Shown here in pieces: positions 26,283 to 35,230 of a stretch of 64,000 nucleotides of DNA. Below the pieces are notes generated by a model, which was not told the DNA's origin, searched no databases, and saw nothing but the letters and a program-made list of their open reading frames with translations. The DNA comes from Marinobacter profundi (GTDB taxonomy: Bacteria > Pseudomonadota > Gammaproteobacteria > Pseudomonadales > Oleiphilaceae). Both the position numbers and the translations under genes were made by a program. The stretch lies in contig NZ_KZ319367.1 in NCBI RefSeq assembly GCF_002744715.1, forward strand, positions 62,001-126,000, written 5' to 3'. The first letter of the stretch is position 1. Each line of letters starts with the position of its first letter.

Positions 26283-27233
26283 CTACTCGAAGGCGCCGAA
26301 TTTTGACATGGCCCAGGCCACCCGGGCTTCCGGGGTGAAGTGGGGCCGCTTGAGCTTTTCCACTTCCCGCAGCCGCGGCAGCAGGCCCCGGCCATTGGCC
26401 ATCTGGATCGCCAGCCCCGGGCGGGCATTGAGCTCCAGCAGCAACGGGCCCTCGGTGACATCCACCACCAGGTCGACGCCCATATAACCCAGCCCGGTCG
26501 CCTCATAGCAGCGTGACGCCATCACCAGCATCTGTTCCCAGTCAGCAATTTCCAGGTTCTCCAGCGCCAGGCCGGTATCCGGATGCAGGGTGATGGGGCG
26601 ATTGAACTGCACGGCATTGAGGCTGCGGCCGGAACCGATGTCCAGGCCGACGCCCACGGCGCCCTGGTGCAGGTTGGCCTTGCCATCCGACGCAGTAGTG
26701 GCAAGACGCAGCATCGCCATCACCGGGTAGCCCTGGAAGATCACGATGCGGATATCCGGCACCCCCTGGAAGGAGTATCTTGCCAGCTCCGGAATTGACT
26801 GAACGAGGTTTTCGACGATGGCCACGTCCGGGGTGCCGGCCAGCGAGTAAAGGCCGGCCAGGATGTTGGACAGGTGGCGTTCGAGGGTGTCGATGCTGAC
26901 TTTGGCGCCGGAGGCCTTCACATACTGGTCTTCATCGCGGCGGGTGATGACGGTGATGCCTTTACCGCCGGAGCCCTTGGCAGGCTTGATGGCAAAACCT
27001 TCCCAGGCCTCGGCCTGTTCGCGGAAGTGGGAAATCTCGTGCTGTTGACGAACCACCTGCAGCAGTTTGGGCGTTTTTACCCCGTATTCCGCCACCACCA
27101 GCTTGGTTTTCAGTTTGTTGTCCACCAGCGGGTAGCTCTTCCGCTCGTTGTAGCGGGCGATGTAATCGACGTTGCGCCGGTTCATGCTCAGCATGCCGAT
27201 CTTTCGCAACTGGAGCGGGGAGATCCAGTCCAT
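26283..27233 (-). CDS. Alpha-L-glutamate ligase-like (RimK-type ATP-grasp) protein
   Basis: This 316-residue ATP-grasp enzyme has the phosphate-binding loop AIKPAKGSGGKGITVI, the region VENLVQSIPELA and the metal-binding end MGVDLVVDVTEGPLLLELNA, followed by RPGLAIQMANGRGLL. It resembles RimK ligases, which add glutamates to a peptide or protein end, but its substrate is unknown. It overlaps the upstream 7TM gene by one base and is the third gene of a conserved three-gene set (retropepsin-like protein, transglutaminase-like 7TM protein, ligase). I recall such sets being linked to osmotic stress tolerance, which would fit the nearby BCCT transporter; that link is inference. Confidence 0.88.
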   Translation of the reverse strand: MDWISPLQLRKIGMLSMNRRNVDYIARYNERKSYPLVDNKLKTKLVVAEYGVKTPKLLQVVRQQHEISHFREQAEAWEGFAIKPAKGSGGKGITVITRRDEDQYVKASGAKVSIDTLERHLSNILAGLYSLAGTPDVAIVENLVQSIPELARYSFQGVPDIRIVIFQGYPVMAMLRLATTASDGKANLHQGAVGVGLDIGSGRSLNAVQFNRPITLHPDTGLALENLEIADWEQMLVMASRCYEATGLGYMGVDLVVDVTEGPLLLELNARPGLAIQMANGRGLLPRLREVEKLKRPHFTPEARVAWAMSKFGAFE

Positions 27234-28750
27234 CAGTCATACGCCTTCATGGGATAGAAGCGGCGCAGCTCGGTGAGCTTGTAACCGGTGTACTGACCCA
27301 TCAGCAGGATGAGGCCGAGGATTACCAGGTGCAGTTCCGGGAAGTTGAACGTCAGGTGGCCCGCCAGTGGTGCACTCATGGCCAGGTAGGCGCAGACCGC
27401 CACAAACAGGCTGCCGGTGCCCTGTACCAGCACTTCCCGCGCACCTTCTTCCTCCCACAGGATGGACATCCGCTCGATGGTCCAGGCCAGGATGATCATC
27501 GGGAAGAAGGTTACCGTCATGCCGGTATTGAAGCCCATCTGGTAGCCCACAATGCTGATGGCGGTGGTGATGAAGATGACCAGGATGATCAGCGCCGAAA
27601 TCCGCGATACCAGCAGCAGGTTGAGGCTGGACAGGTAGCCCCGCATCAGCAGGCCGATGGCGACCACCGCCACAAAGGCCACCAGGCCGGGAATCAGCGA
27701 GGTCTGCACGAAGGCCACGGCGATCAGCACCGGCATGAAGGTGCCGGAGGTGCGGATACCAATCACGATCCGCATGAAAGCGACGATCAGGGCGCCCAGC
27801 GGGAGCAGCAGCAACATGCGGAACATGCTCTGTTCTTCGATGGGCAGCTGGTAGAGGCTGAGGAAGCCAAGGCCGTTCTCGCTGGCTTCGGTGCGGGCCA
27901 GCTGCAGGGCAGGGACCGTCTGGCGCATCATCGAGAAACTCACCTGGGATTCATCGCCACCCACCACGTCGAGCAGTGACACGGCGGACTGCCGCCACAG
28001 CAGCACGTTTTCCGGCAGGCCCTGTTCTCCGGTCTGGGGATTGAAGGTCAGCCAGCGTTCACCGTTGAAGATCTGCAGGAAGGGGCGCAGTTGCTGGCGG
28101 CGGCGGGCGTCTTCCAGTTGCAGGCCATCGGCGGTGCGGGCTGGAATGTTGGCGTGATTCAGCATCCGCACCAGCAGGTCGGCGTAATTGGCGCCACTTA
28201 CCAGCAGGGTAGTGTTCTGGGCGCTGTTTTCCGGCTGCATGAGCTTGATCAGTTCACGGGTCATGCTCTCCGGGGTGCTGGAGCGTTCCGCTGCCTGCTG
28301 GAGAATTTCCCGTACCGCGGTCGCCTGGGGTTCTTCCCAGAACACGGCGTCCGGTTTTGGTTTGCGGCGCGGTGGCCGGATAGTGTTGGTGTCGTCCGGC
28401 ACCAGCTGGACGTTGAAGTACAGGGTCTGCTGGCCGTCGGCGACCCGCTTGGACCACTCGGCGCGGCGATTGCCGGCGTCTTCCACCACCGAGAAACCGT
28501 AACCCGGCGACGCCGCCTGTTCGGATAACAGGCGGAATCCGGGGGGATCATCGGGAATGCTCAGACTGGCAAGCACCGGTTCGTCCCGTGCCTCGAAATC
28601 AACCCGAGCCTCCAGCATCCAGACCGGGCGCTGTTCACCGCTCAGCCAGGGGATGCCCAGCTCAAGATGTCGCAGGGTCGCCAGGGTAATGCCGGCGGTA
28701 ATCAGCAGGAAGATGGCAAAGAAAAAGGGCAGGCGGGAGCGTGTAGTCAA
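27233..28750 (-). CDS. Inactive transglutaminase-like protein fused to 7 transmembrane helices
   Basis: This 505-residue membrane protein has one N-terminal helix (FFFAIFLLITAGITLATL) and a periplasmic transglutaminase-like region (about residues 40-290) including LLVSGANYADLLVRMLNHAN and GERWLTFNPQTGEQG. A block of seven helices covers about 310-490, with RIVIGIRTSGTFMPVLIAVA. No Cys-His-Asp catalytic triad is evident, consistent with the inactive-transglutaminase family. It overlaps the retropepsin-like gene by four bases (ATGA) and the ligase gene by one base, so the three are coupled. Confidence 0.88.
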   Translation of the reverse strand: MTTRSRLPFFFAIFLLITAGITLATLRHLELGIPWLSGEQRPVWMLEARVDFEARDEPVLASLSIPDDPPGFRLLSEQAASPGYGFSVVEDAGNRRAEWSKRVADGQQTLYFNVQLVPDDTNTIRPPRRKPKPDAVFWEEPQATAVREILQQAAERSSTPESMTRELIKLMQPENSAQNTTLLVSGANYADLLVRMLNHANIPARTADGLQLEDARRRQQLRPFLQIFNGERWLTFNPQTGEQGLPENVLLWRQSAVSLLDVVGGDESQVSFSMMRQTVPALQLARTEASENGLGFLSLYQLPIEEQSMFRMLLLLPLGALIVAFMRIVIGIRTSGTFMPVLIAVAFVQTSLIPGLVAFVAVVAIGLLMRGYLSSLNLLLVSRISALIILVIFITTAISIVGYQMGFNTGMTVTFFPMIILAWTIERMSILWEEEGAREVLVQGTGSLFVAVCAYLAMSAPLAGHLTFNFPELHLVILGLILLMGQYTGYKLTELRRFYPMKAYD

Positions 28751-29544
28751 TTGCTGTCATCCTTGTTGTCCATCAGGCTGGCCGGCAGTTCCGTTGCATA
28801 CTCCTTGCCGACATCAATCAACATTACATCCCGCAGCACGTTTCTGCCAATCAGCACCGAGTGGGTCAGGTGGCTGCGATCGGTAAGGGTGAACTCAGCC
28901 TGTTGCTGATGATCGCCGATGGAAAACTGCAATTCGACCACGACACGGCGCTCCGGTTCATCCACGTTGGACTGGATGATGCGTACGCGACGGGAGATTT
29001 CCCGCTCCAGCGTGGTGAGCTCGCCGTCTGTGCCGGGGGTGGGGATGTCGAAGCGCACCCAGTTCTGGCCATCCCGTTCGAAACGGGTGATGTTGCGGGC
29101 GTCCAGCGATGAGGTTTCGGCACCGCTGTCGATGCGGGCGTCATAGACATAGCCCGGGCCAACCAGGAACAGCTTCTCTACCTCACCAACCACAACCTTG
29201 CCCTTGAGGCGATCAGCACGGCCTTTGCTCTCGGCGCTCTGCACTGTGCAGACCGGCTGTTTCGGAATGGGGGGGCAGCTGGGCTTTTCCACCTGTTCGG
29301 CAATGGCCCTGAGCACCTGTTCTGTCGCCATGTCCGATTTGTGCAGCAGTTCCTGGTGGCGTTGCTCGGACGCGCTTTCCATGGTGGTCAGCGTGTTGCT
29401 TTGCTCGGTCACCTTGCTGTGGATGTCCACGAGATTGTTCTTGGGCACCATCAAGTAACTGTCGCTGGCACAGCCGGCCAGCATCACTGTGCCCGCGGTG
29501 ATCGCAATGGCAAACCTTGCCGGGGAAAGCAGTCTGGAAAACAT
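28747..29544 (-). CDS. Retropepsin-like (ATP-dependent zinc protease family) lipoprotein
   Basis: This 265-residue protein has a lipoprotein signal (ITAGTVMLAGCASDSY, lipobox LAGC) and a helical linker (about residues 40-75). Its C-terminal domain belongs to the family once called ATP-dependent zinc protease (PF05618), now regarded as retropepsin-like. The likely active-site motif is DARIDSGAETSSLDA, where DSGA matches the aspartic-protease D-T/S-G-A signature. It is probably periplasmic and lipid-anchored, and may cleave what its operon partner ligase makes (inference). The ATG at 29544 is used because the signal peptide begins there; the frame extends upstream without one. Confidence 0.87.
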   Translation of the reverse strand: MFSRLLSPARFAIAITAGTVMLAGCASDSYLMVPKNNLVDIHSKVTEQSNTLTTMESASEQRHQELLHKSDMATEQVLRAIAEQVEKPSCPPIPKQPVCTVQSAESKGRADRLKGKVVVGEVEKLFLVGPGYVYDARIDSGAETSSLDARNITRFERDGQNWVRFDIPTPGTDGELTTLEREISRRVRIIQSNVDEPERRVVVELQFSIGDHQQQAEFTLTDRSHLTHSVLIGRNVLRDVMLIDVGKEYATELPASLMDNKDDSN

Positions 29545-29739
29545 CGGCAACCTCAGAACTGGAAACTCAAATAGCAACAGTATTGCGCCCGCTGGCCACA
29601 TTACAAGCTGGATCCGCACAAGCACTGACGAAGGTCAGTGCGCTGCGGCGAGAAATGCGGGCGAGTATACACAATCCAGACGAGGAAGTGGTTTACGGAA
29701 GGTTAAGAAACCTGGAAATAAAGGCGATAGATCATGCCG

Positions 29740-30105
29740 TTAGCCGGCACGCCGGGTTTCCCGGTTGTGCGCCAGGAAATGATCGTCGCTCAGCAGTCGT
29801 GCAGAACGCAGGTACTCCTGGATGACGGGGGAACAGTTCAGGTAGAACAGTAGCAACTCGCGCTGGACATCCTGATCCTGCACCCGGGAGGCAAAGTGCA
29901 TCAGTTCGCGAATGGAATCGTCAACCTTGCCGTTAAACGACCGGCCATAACGGTTGCGCAGCAACACGGTGAGCCGCTCCAGGTGAAATTCACCAGTGTG
30001 GGTCATGTGGGGCAGGATCCGGAATTTCTTGTTCTGGACTCCGCCACAGGCAGATGCGCCCGGATGGAATCCCATTGTCTTGCGCCAGAGTTCTTTCAGC
30101 ATCAT
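29740..30105 (-). CDS. Hypothetical protein
   Basis: This 121-residue cytoplasmic protein is of no family I recognise. After a short N-terminal segment (MLKELWRKTMGFHPG) it has a basic middle (RLTVLLRNRYGRSFNGK) and a helical C-terminal half (DDSIRELMHFASRVQDQDVQ, then ELLLFYLNCSPVIQEYL). Two ATGs in a row could be starts, preceded by AGGACAGG. It lies alone between the retropepsin gene and the divergent rmuC; the 289 bases before rmuC hold both promoters but nothing else clear. It may be real because no competing frame covers this stretch. Confidence 0.6.
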   Translation of the reverse strand: MMLKELWRKTMGFHPGASACGGVQNKKFRILPHMTHTGEFHLERLTVLLRNRYGRSFNGKVDDSIRELMHFASRVQDQDVQRELLLFYLNCSPVIQEYLRSARLLSDDHFLAHNRETRRAG

Positions 30106-30394
30106 GAAATCCTGTCCTTTTGATGTTCCGGTTGCGAATCACAGCCGCCCAGGCTGCCGAATGCTGACCCAATTACCGGTACATTCACTGTTTTCTAGCT
30201 TAGATTACGGTCTCAGTCCAGACGCAGATGCAGCCTTTAGCGATGTTTTACAAAAAGGGTGACCCGCGTCTCCCGTTGCCTGTTGTTTACAACACGTCCC
30301 CGGCAGAAAAAGGTTCCACGAATCAGTTAGACTGTTAGCAGCTTGTTTAGTTTCGCCAGTGCGGCGGTTTTTTAACCAGATCCAGAGGTCCCCG

Positions 30395-31966
30395 GTGCCG
30401 GAGTTCGCCCTCAATGCAGTAAGTAACCCGCCGTTAGCGCTGGGTGTTTTGGCCACCCTTGCCGTGGTCAGCCTGGTGTTGGCGGTCATGTTGATGCGTG
30501 GCCGCGGCACGGCGACAGCGCTCGACAGGCAGTTGCGGGCGATGATGGAGGAACGGGACCAGCTACGCCGTGAGTTGCTGGAGCAGGAGCATGCCGCCCG
30601 TTTGCGGCAACAACAGGCGGACCAGCTGGCGGCAAGGCTGGAAGAATTACGGAATCGCAATGGTGTGCTTGAGGCGGATATTGAACAATGGCGTCAACAG
30701 CTTCACGAGGCGCGCCTGGCCCTGCGGGGGCAGGAAGTTACCCTGGAGAAGGAGCGCAAGGCCACCACGGAAAAACTCGAGCTGCTAGAGCGGAACCGCG
30801 ATGCCCTGAAACAGGAATTCGAGAACCTGGCCAACCGGATATTCGAGCAGAAGAGCGAGCGTTTCAGCCAGCAGACCCGAACCAGCCTGGATACCCTGCT
30901 CAATCCGTTTCGGGACCAGTTGCAGGACTTTCGCAAGCGGGTGGAAGACGTCTATACCACGGAAACCCGTGATCGCCAGGCCTTGCGCAGCGAAATCAAG
31001 TCGCTGCAGGAGCTGAATCGCCAGATTACTGAGGAGGCGGCCAATCTCACCCGGGCCCTGAAGGGGGACAAAAAAATCCAGGGCAACTGGGGCGAGCTGA
31101 TCCTCGAGCGGGTGCTGGAACGGTCGGGCCTGCGTAAAGGTATTGAGTATGAGACCCAGGGCAGCTACCGGGATGCCGACAACCAGTTGTTGCGCCCGGA
31201 CGTGATTGTGCACCTGCCGGACCAGCGCAACCTGGTGGTTGACTCCAAGGTTTCCCTGGTGGCCTATCAGCAGTGGATGACGGAAGAAGACGAGCCGTTG
31301 CGGGCCGAGGCCCTCAAGGCCCATGTCGAGGCCGTCCGGGCTCATATCCGCAGCCTGAGCGAAAAGGATTACAGCCAGTTGAACGGGCTGCATTCGCCGG
31401 ATTTCGTGCTGCTGTTCATGCCCATCGAGCCGGCTTTCGTGGCTGCGTTCCAGCAGGACGAGAACCTGTTCGCGGAAGCCTTTGAGCGAAAGATTATTGT
31501 GGTAACGCCAACCACTCTGCTGGCGACCCTGCGTACCATCGAAAACATCTGGCGCTATGAACGCCAGAGCCAGAATGCCCGGCGCATCGCCGAACGCGCC
31601 GGTGCGGTTTACGACAAGCTGCGGGTGTTCGTCGAGGCGATGGAGAAAATGGGCAGCCAGCTGCACACGGTACAGGGCACCTACGACACGGCGATGAATA
31701 CCCTGACCCGCGGGCGGGGCAACCTGATCTCCCAGGCCAATCGTTTTGTCGAGCTGGGGGTTCGGGTGAAGAAGGAATTGCCCAAGGCCATCATGGACCA
31801 GGCGGAAGTGGATGCAGACCCGCTTGACGACGAGATTGACCAAGGGCCTGGCGAAGGGATTGGCGAGAGTGGCTGCGAGATTGACGACACCCGCGCCGAG
31901 CGGGCGCTGTTGGGCGAACAAGAGCCTGCGGAACAGGAAACCGCTAATGATTCCACGGACAAATAA
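30395..31966 (+). CDS. rmuC: DNA recombination protein RmuC
   Basis: This protein of about 523 residues has one N-terminal membrane helix (LGVLATLAVVSLVLAVMLM) and a coiled coil up to about residue 200. The conserved RmuC domain includes QGNWGELILERVLERSGLRKG, YRDADNQLLRPDVIVHLPD, VVDSKVSLVAYQQW and FMPIEPAFVAAFQ. The domain is restriction-endonuclease-like, and RmuC limits inversions at short inverted repeats. The GTG at 30395 is chosen because AGAGG lies upstream; a GTG at 30359 would add 12 residues without such a site. The acidic tail after about residue 480 is variable in the family. Confidence 0.92.
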   Translation: MPEFALNAVSNPPLALGVLATLAVVSLVLAVMLMRGRGTATALDRQLRAMMEERDQLRRELLEQEHAARLRQQQADQLAARLEELRNRNGVLEADIEQWRQQLHEARLALRGQEVTLEKERKATTEKLELLERNRDALKQEFENLANRIFEQKSERFSQQTRTSLDTLLNPFRDQLQDFRKRVEDVYTTETRDRQALRSEIKSLQELNRQITEEAANLTRALKGDKKIQGNWGELILERVLERSGLRKGIEYETQGSYRDADNQLLRPDVIVHLPDQRNLVVDSKVSLVAYQQWMTEEDEPLRAEALKAHVEAVRAHIRSLSEKDYSQLNGLHSPDFVLLFMPIEPAFVAAFQQDENLFAEAFERKIIVVTPTTLLATLRTIENIWRYERQSQNARRIAERAGAVYDKLRVFVEAMEKMGSQLHTVQGTYDTAMNTLTRGRGNLISQANRFVELGVRVKKELPKAIMDQAEVDADPLDDEIDQGPGEGIGESGCEIDDTRAERALLGEQEPAEQETANDSTDK

Positions 31967-31990
31967 CCGGCAACGGGCAGGAGAAGCAGT

Positions 31991-32836
31991 ATGTCTTTGA
32001 CAAAGATTGGTTCTGGACGAGGGTGGGTTCTGGGCCTGGCAATGGCTGCCGCCCTGCTGGGAGGGCAGGCTCACGCCCTGGCACCGGAGCACGAAGTGAC
32101 CCGGCTGATGCTGGCCACCGAAAAGGCGGTGGGGGACGAGCGCTGGGGAGAAGCTGGCGAGTTCCTTAACCGGCTGCAGGGCTTGCAGGTGGAGAAGCCG
32201 GCCGAGTATTACTACTACCGTGGCCGGGTAATGGCCAATGCCGGGCACCACAACGAGGCCCGTGCGGCCCTCGAGAATTATGTCTCGATGGCGGGCTCGG
32301 ACAGCCGGTTCTACCGGGAATCCCTGCTGTTGATCACCGAAATCGAAAAATCCCAGCGTTCCCAGCAAACCACGACCACGGCAGAAAAAGCGCCGGTGGC
32401 GGTCATTGAGCCGGCCGGGCGGGGCAATACCGCCCAGCTGCGCAGACGCTACGGCGCCCGCACCGACACCGAAGCCCTCACCAGCCACCTCAACAACCTG
32501 CTGGAAGCGGCCGCCTGGCGGCAGGATCAGCGCATTGTCCGGCTGGACACCCCGGCGGATCACAGTTTCAAGGTGACGGTGCAGGGCAACGAGTTGCGGA
32601 TCCGGGAAGCGGAGCGTGACAGCCAGGGCCGGATGGTGATTGCCACCGAGGGGATGCCGGTTTTCGGGGTAAACCCGATGGTGAAGTGGGACTGTGAAGA
32701 GGCCAACAACGCGTGCTGGGTCTACGACCCCCGGGATGGCTCACGGCTGTTCCGCCTGTCCCTGGACGGCAATCGGGCCAGCGAAATTGCCGCTACCCTG
32801 GGTGAGCTGATCCGCACCATGCAGGCACCCCGCTGA
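31991..32836 (+). CDS. Exported hypothetical protein with TPR-like helices
   Basis: This 281-residue protein has a signal peptide (WVLGLAMAAALLGGQAHA). The first third has a tetratricopeptide-like helical pattern (GEAGEFLNRLQGLQVEKPAEYYYYRGRVMANAGHHNEA as adjacent helices; LENYVSMAGSDSRFYRESLL). A Thr/Ala-rich linker follows (about residues 115-135), and then a beta-rich C-terminus with MVKWDCEEANNACWVYDPRD, whose two cysteines could form a disulfide. Function unknown. It follows rmuC after 24 bases with GGCAGGAG upstream, so it is probably co-transcribed. Confidence 0.8.
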   Translation: MSLTKIGSGRGWVLGLAMAAALLGGQAHALAPEHEVTRLMLATEKAVGDERWGEAGEFLNRLQGLQVEKPAEYYYYRGRVMANAGHHNEARAALENYVSMAGSDSRFYRESLLLITEIEKSQRSQQTTTTAEKAPVAVIEPAGRGNTAQLRRRYGARTDTEALTSHLNNLLEAAAWRQDQRIVRLDTPADHSFKVTVQGNELRIREAERDSQGRMVIATEGMPVFGVNPMVKWDCEEANNACWVYDPRDGSRLFRLSLDGNRASEIAATLGELIRTMQAPR

Positions 32837-32866
32837 GCCGCAGGCGGTAACTGAAGGGGCGAGCCG

Positions 32867-33886
32867 TCAGGGCTGCCCCCGCTCCCCGTCCCGGTAGGCC
32901 CCCGGGGTCACGCCGGTCCACTTCTTGAAGGCCCGGTGGAAGGTCGAGGGCTCGGTAAAACCCACCCGGTGGGCGATATCGTTGATGGCAATTTCCGGCC
33001 GGCCCAGAAAATAGATCGCCATGTCCCGCCGCAGCAGATCCTTGATCTCCTGGAACGATGTGTTTTCCTGCTTTAACCGGCGCCGCAAGGTTTGCGGGCT
33101 GGTGTGCAGTTCTGCGGCAATCCATTCAAAATCCGGCAGCGGTTTACTGAAATCCCGCCCGATCAGTGCGCGGATGCGGCCCGTATAGGTGTTGCTCTCG
33201 TCCGGCCGTGACAGCAGGTCTGCCGGCGAGGTTTTGAGAAACCGCCGCATCTCCGGTTTATCGCGGATAACCGGGGCCGTCAGAAAGCGCCGGTCGAAGG
33301 TCAGGGCAGTTTCCCTGGCATTGAACTCCAGCGGGCAATGGAAAATATGGCGATACTCGTCGCCATGGGGCGGTCGGGGGTAATTGAATTCCGCCAGCTC
33401 CAGTTCTACCGGCTGACCGATCAGCCAGCTGCCCAGCCGGTGCCAGATCACCAGGATGCTTTCCTGCAGAAAGTGCATGGGGTCGTAGACGTCGCCCTCG
33501 ATCACCATCACCAGCCGGGCCCGGTCGCCGTCGTCTTCCAGGCGCATGCAGACTGTGGGCTCGAACAACCGTGAAAATTGCCAGGCCTGCTGATAGACCG
33601 TTTCCAGGGTGGGGCAGTCAATCACCAGCGCGCACATGGTGGCAAAGGTGCCGGTGTGGCAGCGGCGCGGCCCCATGCCCATAAATTCGTCGGCCATGTC
33701 GGACCACAGGGTTTGCATCAGCTTGCTGTACTGCCGGCTGTTGACCCGTGCCTTTTCAAACTTCAGCAGCTCCGGGGAAATCCCGGCACGGCGCAGCATG
33801 TCGTGGGTGTCGAGCCCGGCACGCTCAGCCCCGGCGAGGGCAGCCAGTACGAAGTGTCTTGAAACCGTCAGATCAGACATGGTCAT
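32867..33886 (-). CDS. AraC family transcriptional regulator
   Basis: This 339-residue regulator has an N-terminal arabinose-binding-like domain of the OruR/ArgR type (FVLAALAGAERAGLDTHDMLRRAG, then YSKLMQTLWSDMADEFMG) and a C-terminal AraC double helix-turn-helix. The latter covers about 235-335 with SPQTLRRRLKQENTSFQEIK and INDIAHRVGFTEPSTFHRAFKKWTG. Regulators of this kind often control fatty-acid or amino-acid catabolism. It is divergent from a CaiB/BaiF CoA-transferase gene, the most likely target. Start ATG at 33886, or 33880 two codons later. Confidence 0.92.
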   Translation of the reverse strand: MTMSDLTVSRHFVLAALAGAERAGLDTHDMLRRAGISPELLKFEKARVNSRQYSKLMQTLWSDMADEFMGMGPRRCHTGTFATMCALVIDCPTLETVYQQAWQFSRLFEPTVCMRLEDDGDRARLVMVIEGDVYDPMHFLQESILVIWHRLGSWLIGQPVELELAEFNYPRPPHGDEYRHIFHCPLEFNARETALTFDRRFLTAPVIRDKPEMRRFLKTSPADLLSRPDESNTYTGRIRALIGRDFSKPLPDFEWIAAELHTSPQTLRRRLKQENTSFQEIKDLLRRDMAIYFLGRPEIAINDIAHRVGFTEPSTFHRAFKKWTGVTPGAYRDGERGQP

Positions 33887-34053
33887 TCCGTGTAGCGAGA
33901 GCGAAGCCCATCATAAAACCCCCCGGCCACAATGCAACCGCTTAACCCGGTGAATGGCTGGAAGAAATGGTCAATAGGATTGGGGTAACCGGTAGTTGGC
34001 CCGGAAGGAAAAACACGGCAGCATGGAGTATTCACCACAACAAGGAGAAACCC

Positions 34054-35124
34054 ATGCCCGGCCCACTGAGCCATTTGAAAGTTCTTGATTTCAGCACCCT
34101 GCTGCCAGGGCCCTATGCCACCATGTTGCTGGCGGATATGGGGGCTGAGGTGCTCAGAATCGAAGCGCCTGACAGGGTCGACCTCACCAAGGTGATGCCC
34201 CCGCTCGATGGCAAGTTCAGTACGGCCTTCTCCTACCTGACCCGCGGCAAGGATACCCTGCAACTGAACCTCAAGCAGGAGGGTGCGGCGGACAAGGTCA
34301 AGGCGCTGGTCCAAGACTACGACATCGTCATCGAGCAATTCCGTCCGGGGGTGATGGATCGCCTTGGCATCGGCTACGACACCCTCAAGGTCATCAATCC
34401 CCGGCTGATCTACTGCGCCATCACCGGTTACGGCCAGACCGGGCCCTACAGGGATCGCGCCGGCCACGACATCAATTACCTCTCCATCGCCGGCGTCTCC
34501 AGCCACTGCGGCCGCGAAGACAGCGGCCCGCCCCCCATGGGCATTCAGATTGCGGATGTGGCCGGTGGCTCCCACCATGCGGTCATGGGCATTCTCGCCG
34601 CCGTCATCCAGCGCCAGCACACCGGCGAAGGACAGTTCGTCGACATCAGCATGACCGATGCCGCCTTCGCCCTCAACGGCATGGCCGGCGCCGCCTGCCT
34701 GGCCGGTGGCCAGGAACAGGCGCCCGAGAGCACCCTGCTCAACGGCGGCAGCTTCTACGATTACTACCAGACCAGTGATGGCCGCTGGCTCTCCGTCGGC
34801 AGCCTGGAGCCCCAGTTCTCCGCCCGGCTCTGCGACACCCTTGGCCTGCCGGACATGAAAAGCTACGCCCTCAGCCAGAACCCCGAACACCAGCACCAGC
34901 TGAAAACCGCGCTGCAAGCTGCCATTGGCCAGAAAACCCTGCAGGAATGGCAGGACATCTTCGCCGACAAGGACGCCTGCGTGGAGCCGGTACTCACCAT
35001 CGCCGAGGCTGCTGAGCATCCCCAGCTGAAAGCCAGGGAAATGGTGATCGAGGTGGACCGGGGGGATGGCACCTGCCAGAGGCAGATCGGGCATCCGATC
35101 AAGTTTGGGAAGATGGGGGTGTGA
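34054..35124 (+). CDS. CaiB/BaiF family CoA-transferase (alpha-methylacyl-CoA racemase-like)
   Basis: This 356-residue class III CoA-transferase has the N-terminal LKVLDFSTLLPGPYATMLLA and GAEVLRIE, plus TRGKDTLQLNL. IVIEQFRPGVMDRLGIGYDTL follows, and then the catalytic aspartate in GHDINYLSIAG. Length and DPPPMGIQIADVAGGS-like features (GPPPMGIQIADVAGGS) are closest to alpha-methylacyl-CoA racemases, which act on branched acyl-CoAs. The frame opens at 33967, but the ATG at 34054 has AAGGAGAAA and begins the conserved sequence. It is divergent from an AraC regulator. Confidence 0.9.
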   Translation: MPGPLSHLKVLDFSTLLPGPYATMLLADMGAEVLRIEAPDRVDLTKVMPPLDGKFSTAFSYLTRGKDTLQLNLKQEGAADKVKALVQDYDIVIEQFRPGVMDRLGIGYDTLKVINPRLIYCAITGYGQTGPYRDRAGHDINYLSIAGVSSHCGREDSGPPPMGIQIADVAGGSHHAVMGILAAVIQRQHTGEGQFVDISMTDAAFALNGMAGAACLAGGQEQAPESTLLNGGSFYDYYQTSDGRWLSVGSLEPQFSARLCDTLGLPDMKSYALSQNPEHQHQLKTALQAAIGQKTLQEWQDIFADKDACVEPVLTIAEAAEHPQLKAREMVIEVDRGDGTCQRQIGHPIKFGKMGV

Positions 35125-35185
35125 GAGTGGAGTCGCCAGGGAGGTGGGATAGCGACGATTGACTGGTTTTTTGCCTCTGAATAAC

Positions 35186-35212
35186 AAAAACCCCGGCTTG
35201 GCCGGGGTTTTT
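35186..35212. terminator. Bidirectional terminator between CaiB-like and lipase genes
   Basis: AAAAACCCCGGC and GCCGGGGTTTTT are exact inverted arms around a TTG loop, lying between two convergent genes. Confidence 0.93.
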
Positions 35213-35230
35213 GATTCTGTTACCGCACTA

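Noticed and set aside
30785..32563. A 592-codon minus-strand frame opposite rmuC
   Set aside because: No recognisable domain, skewed composition, and full overlap with rmuC and the gene after it.
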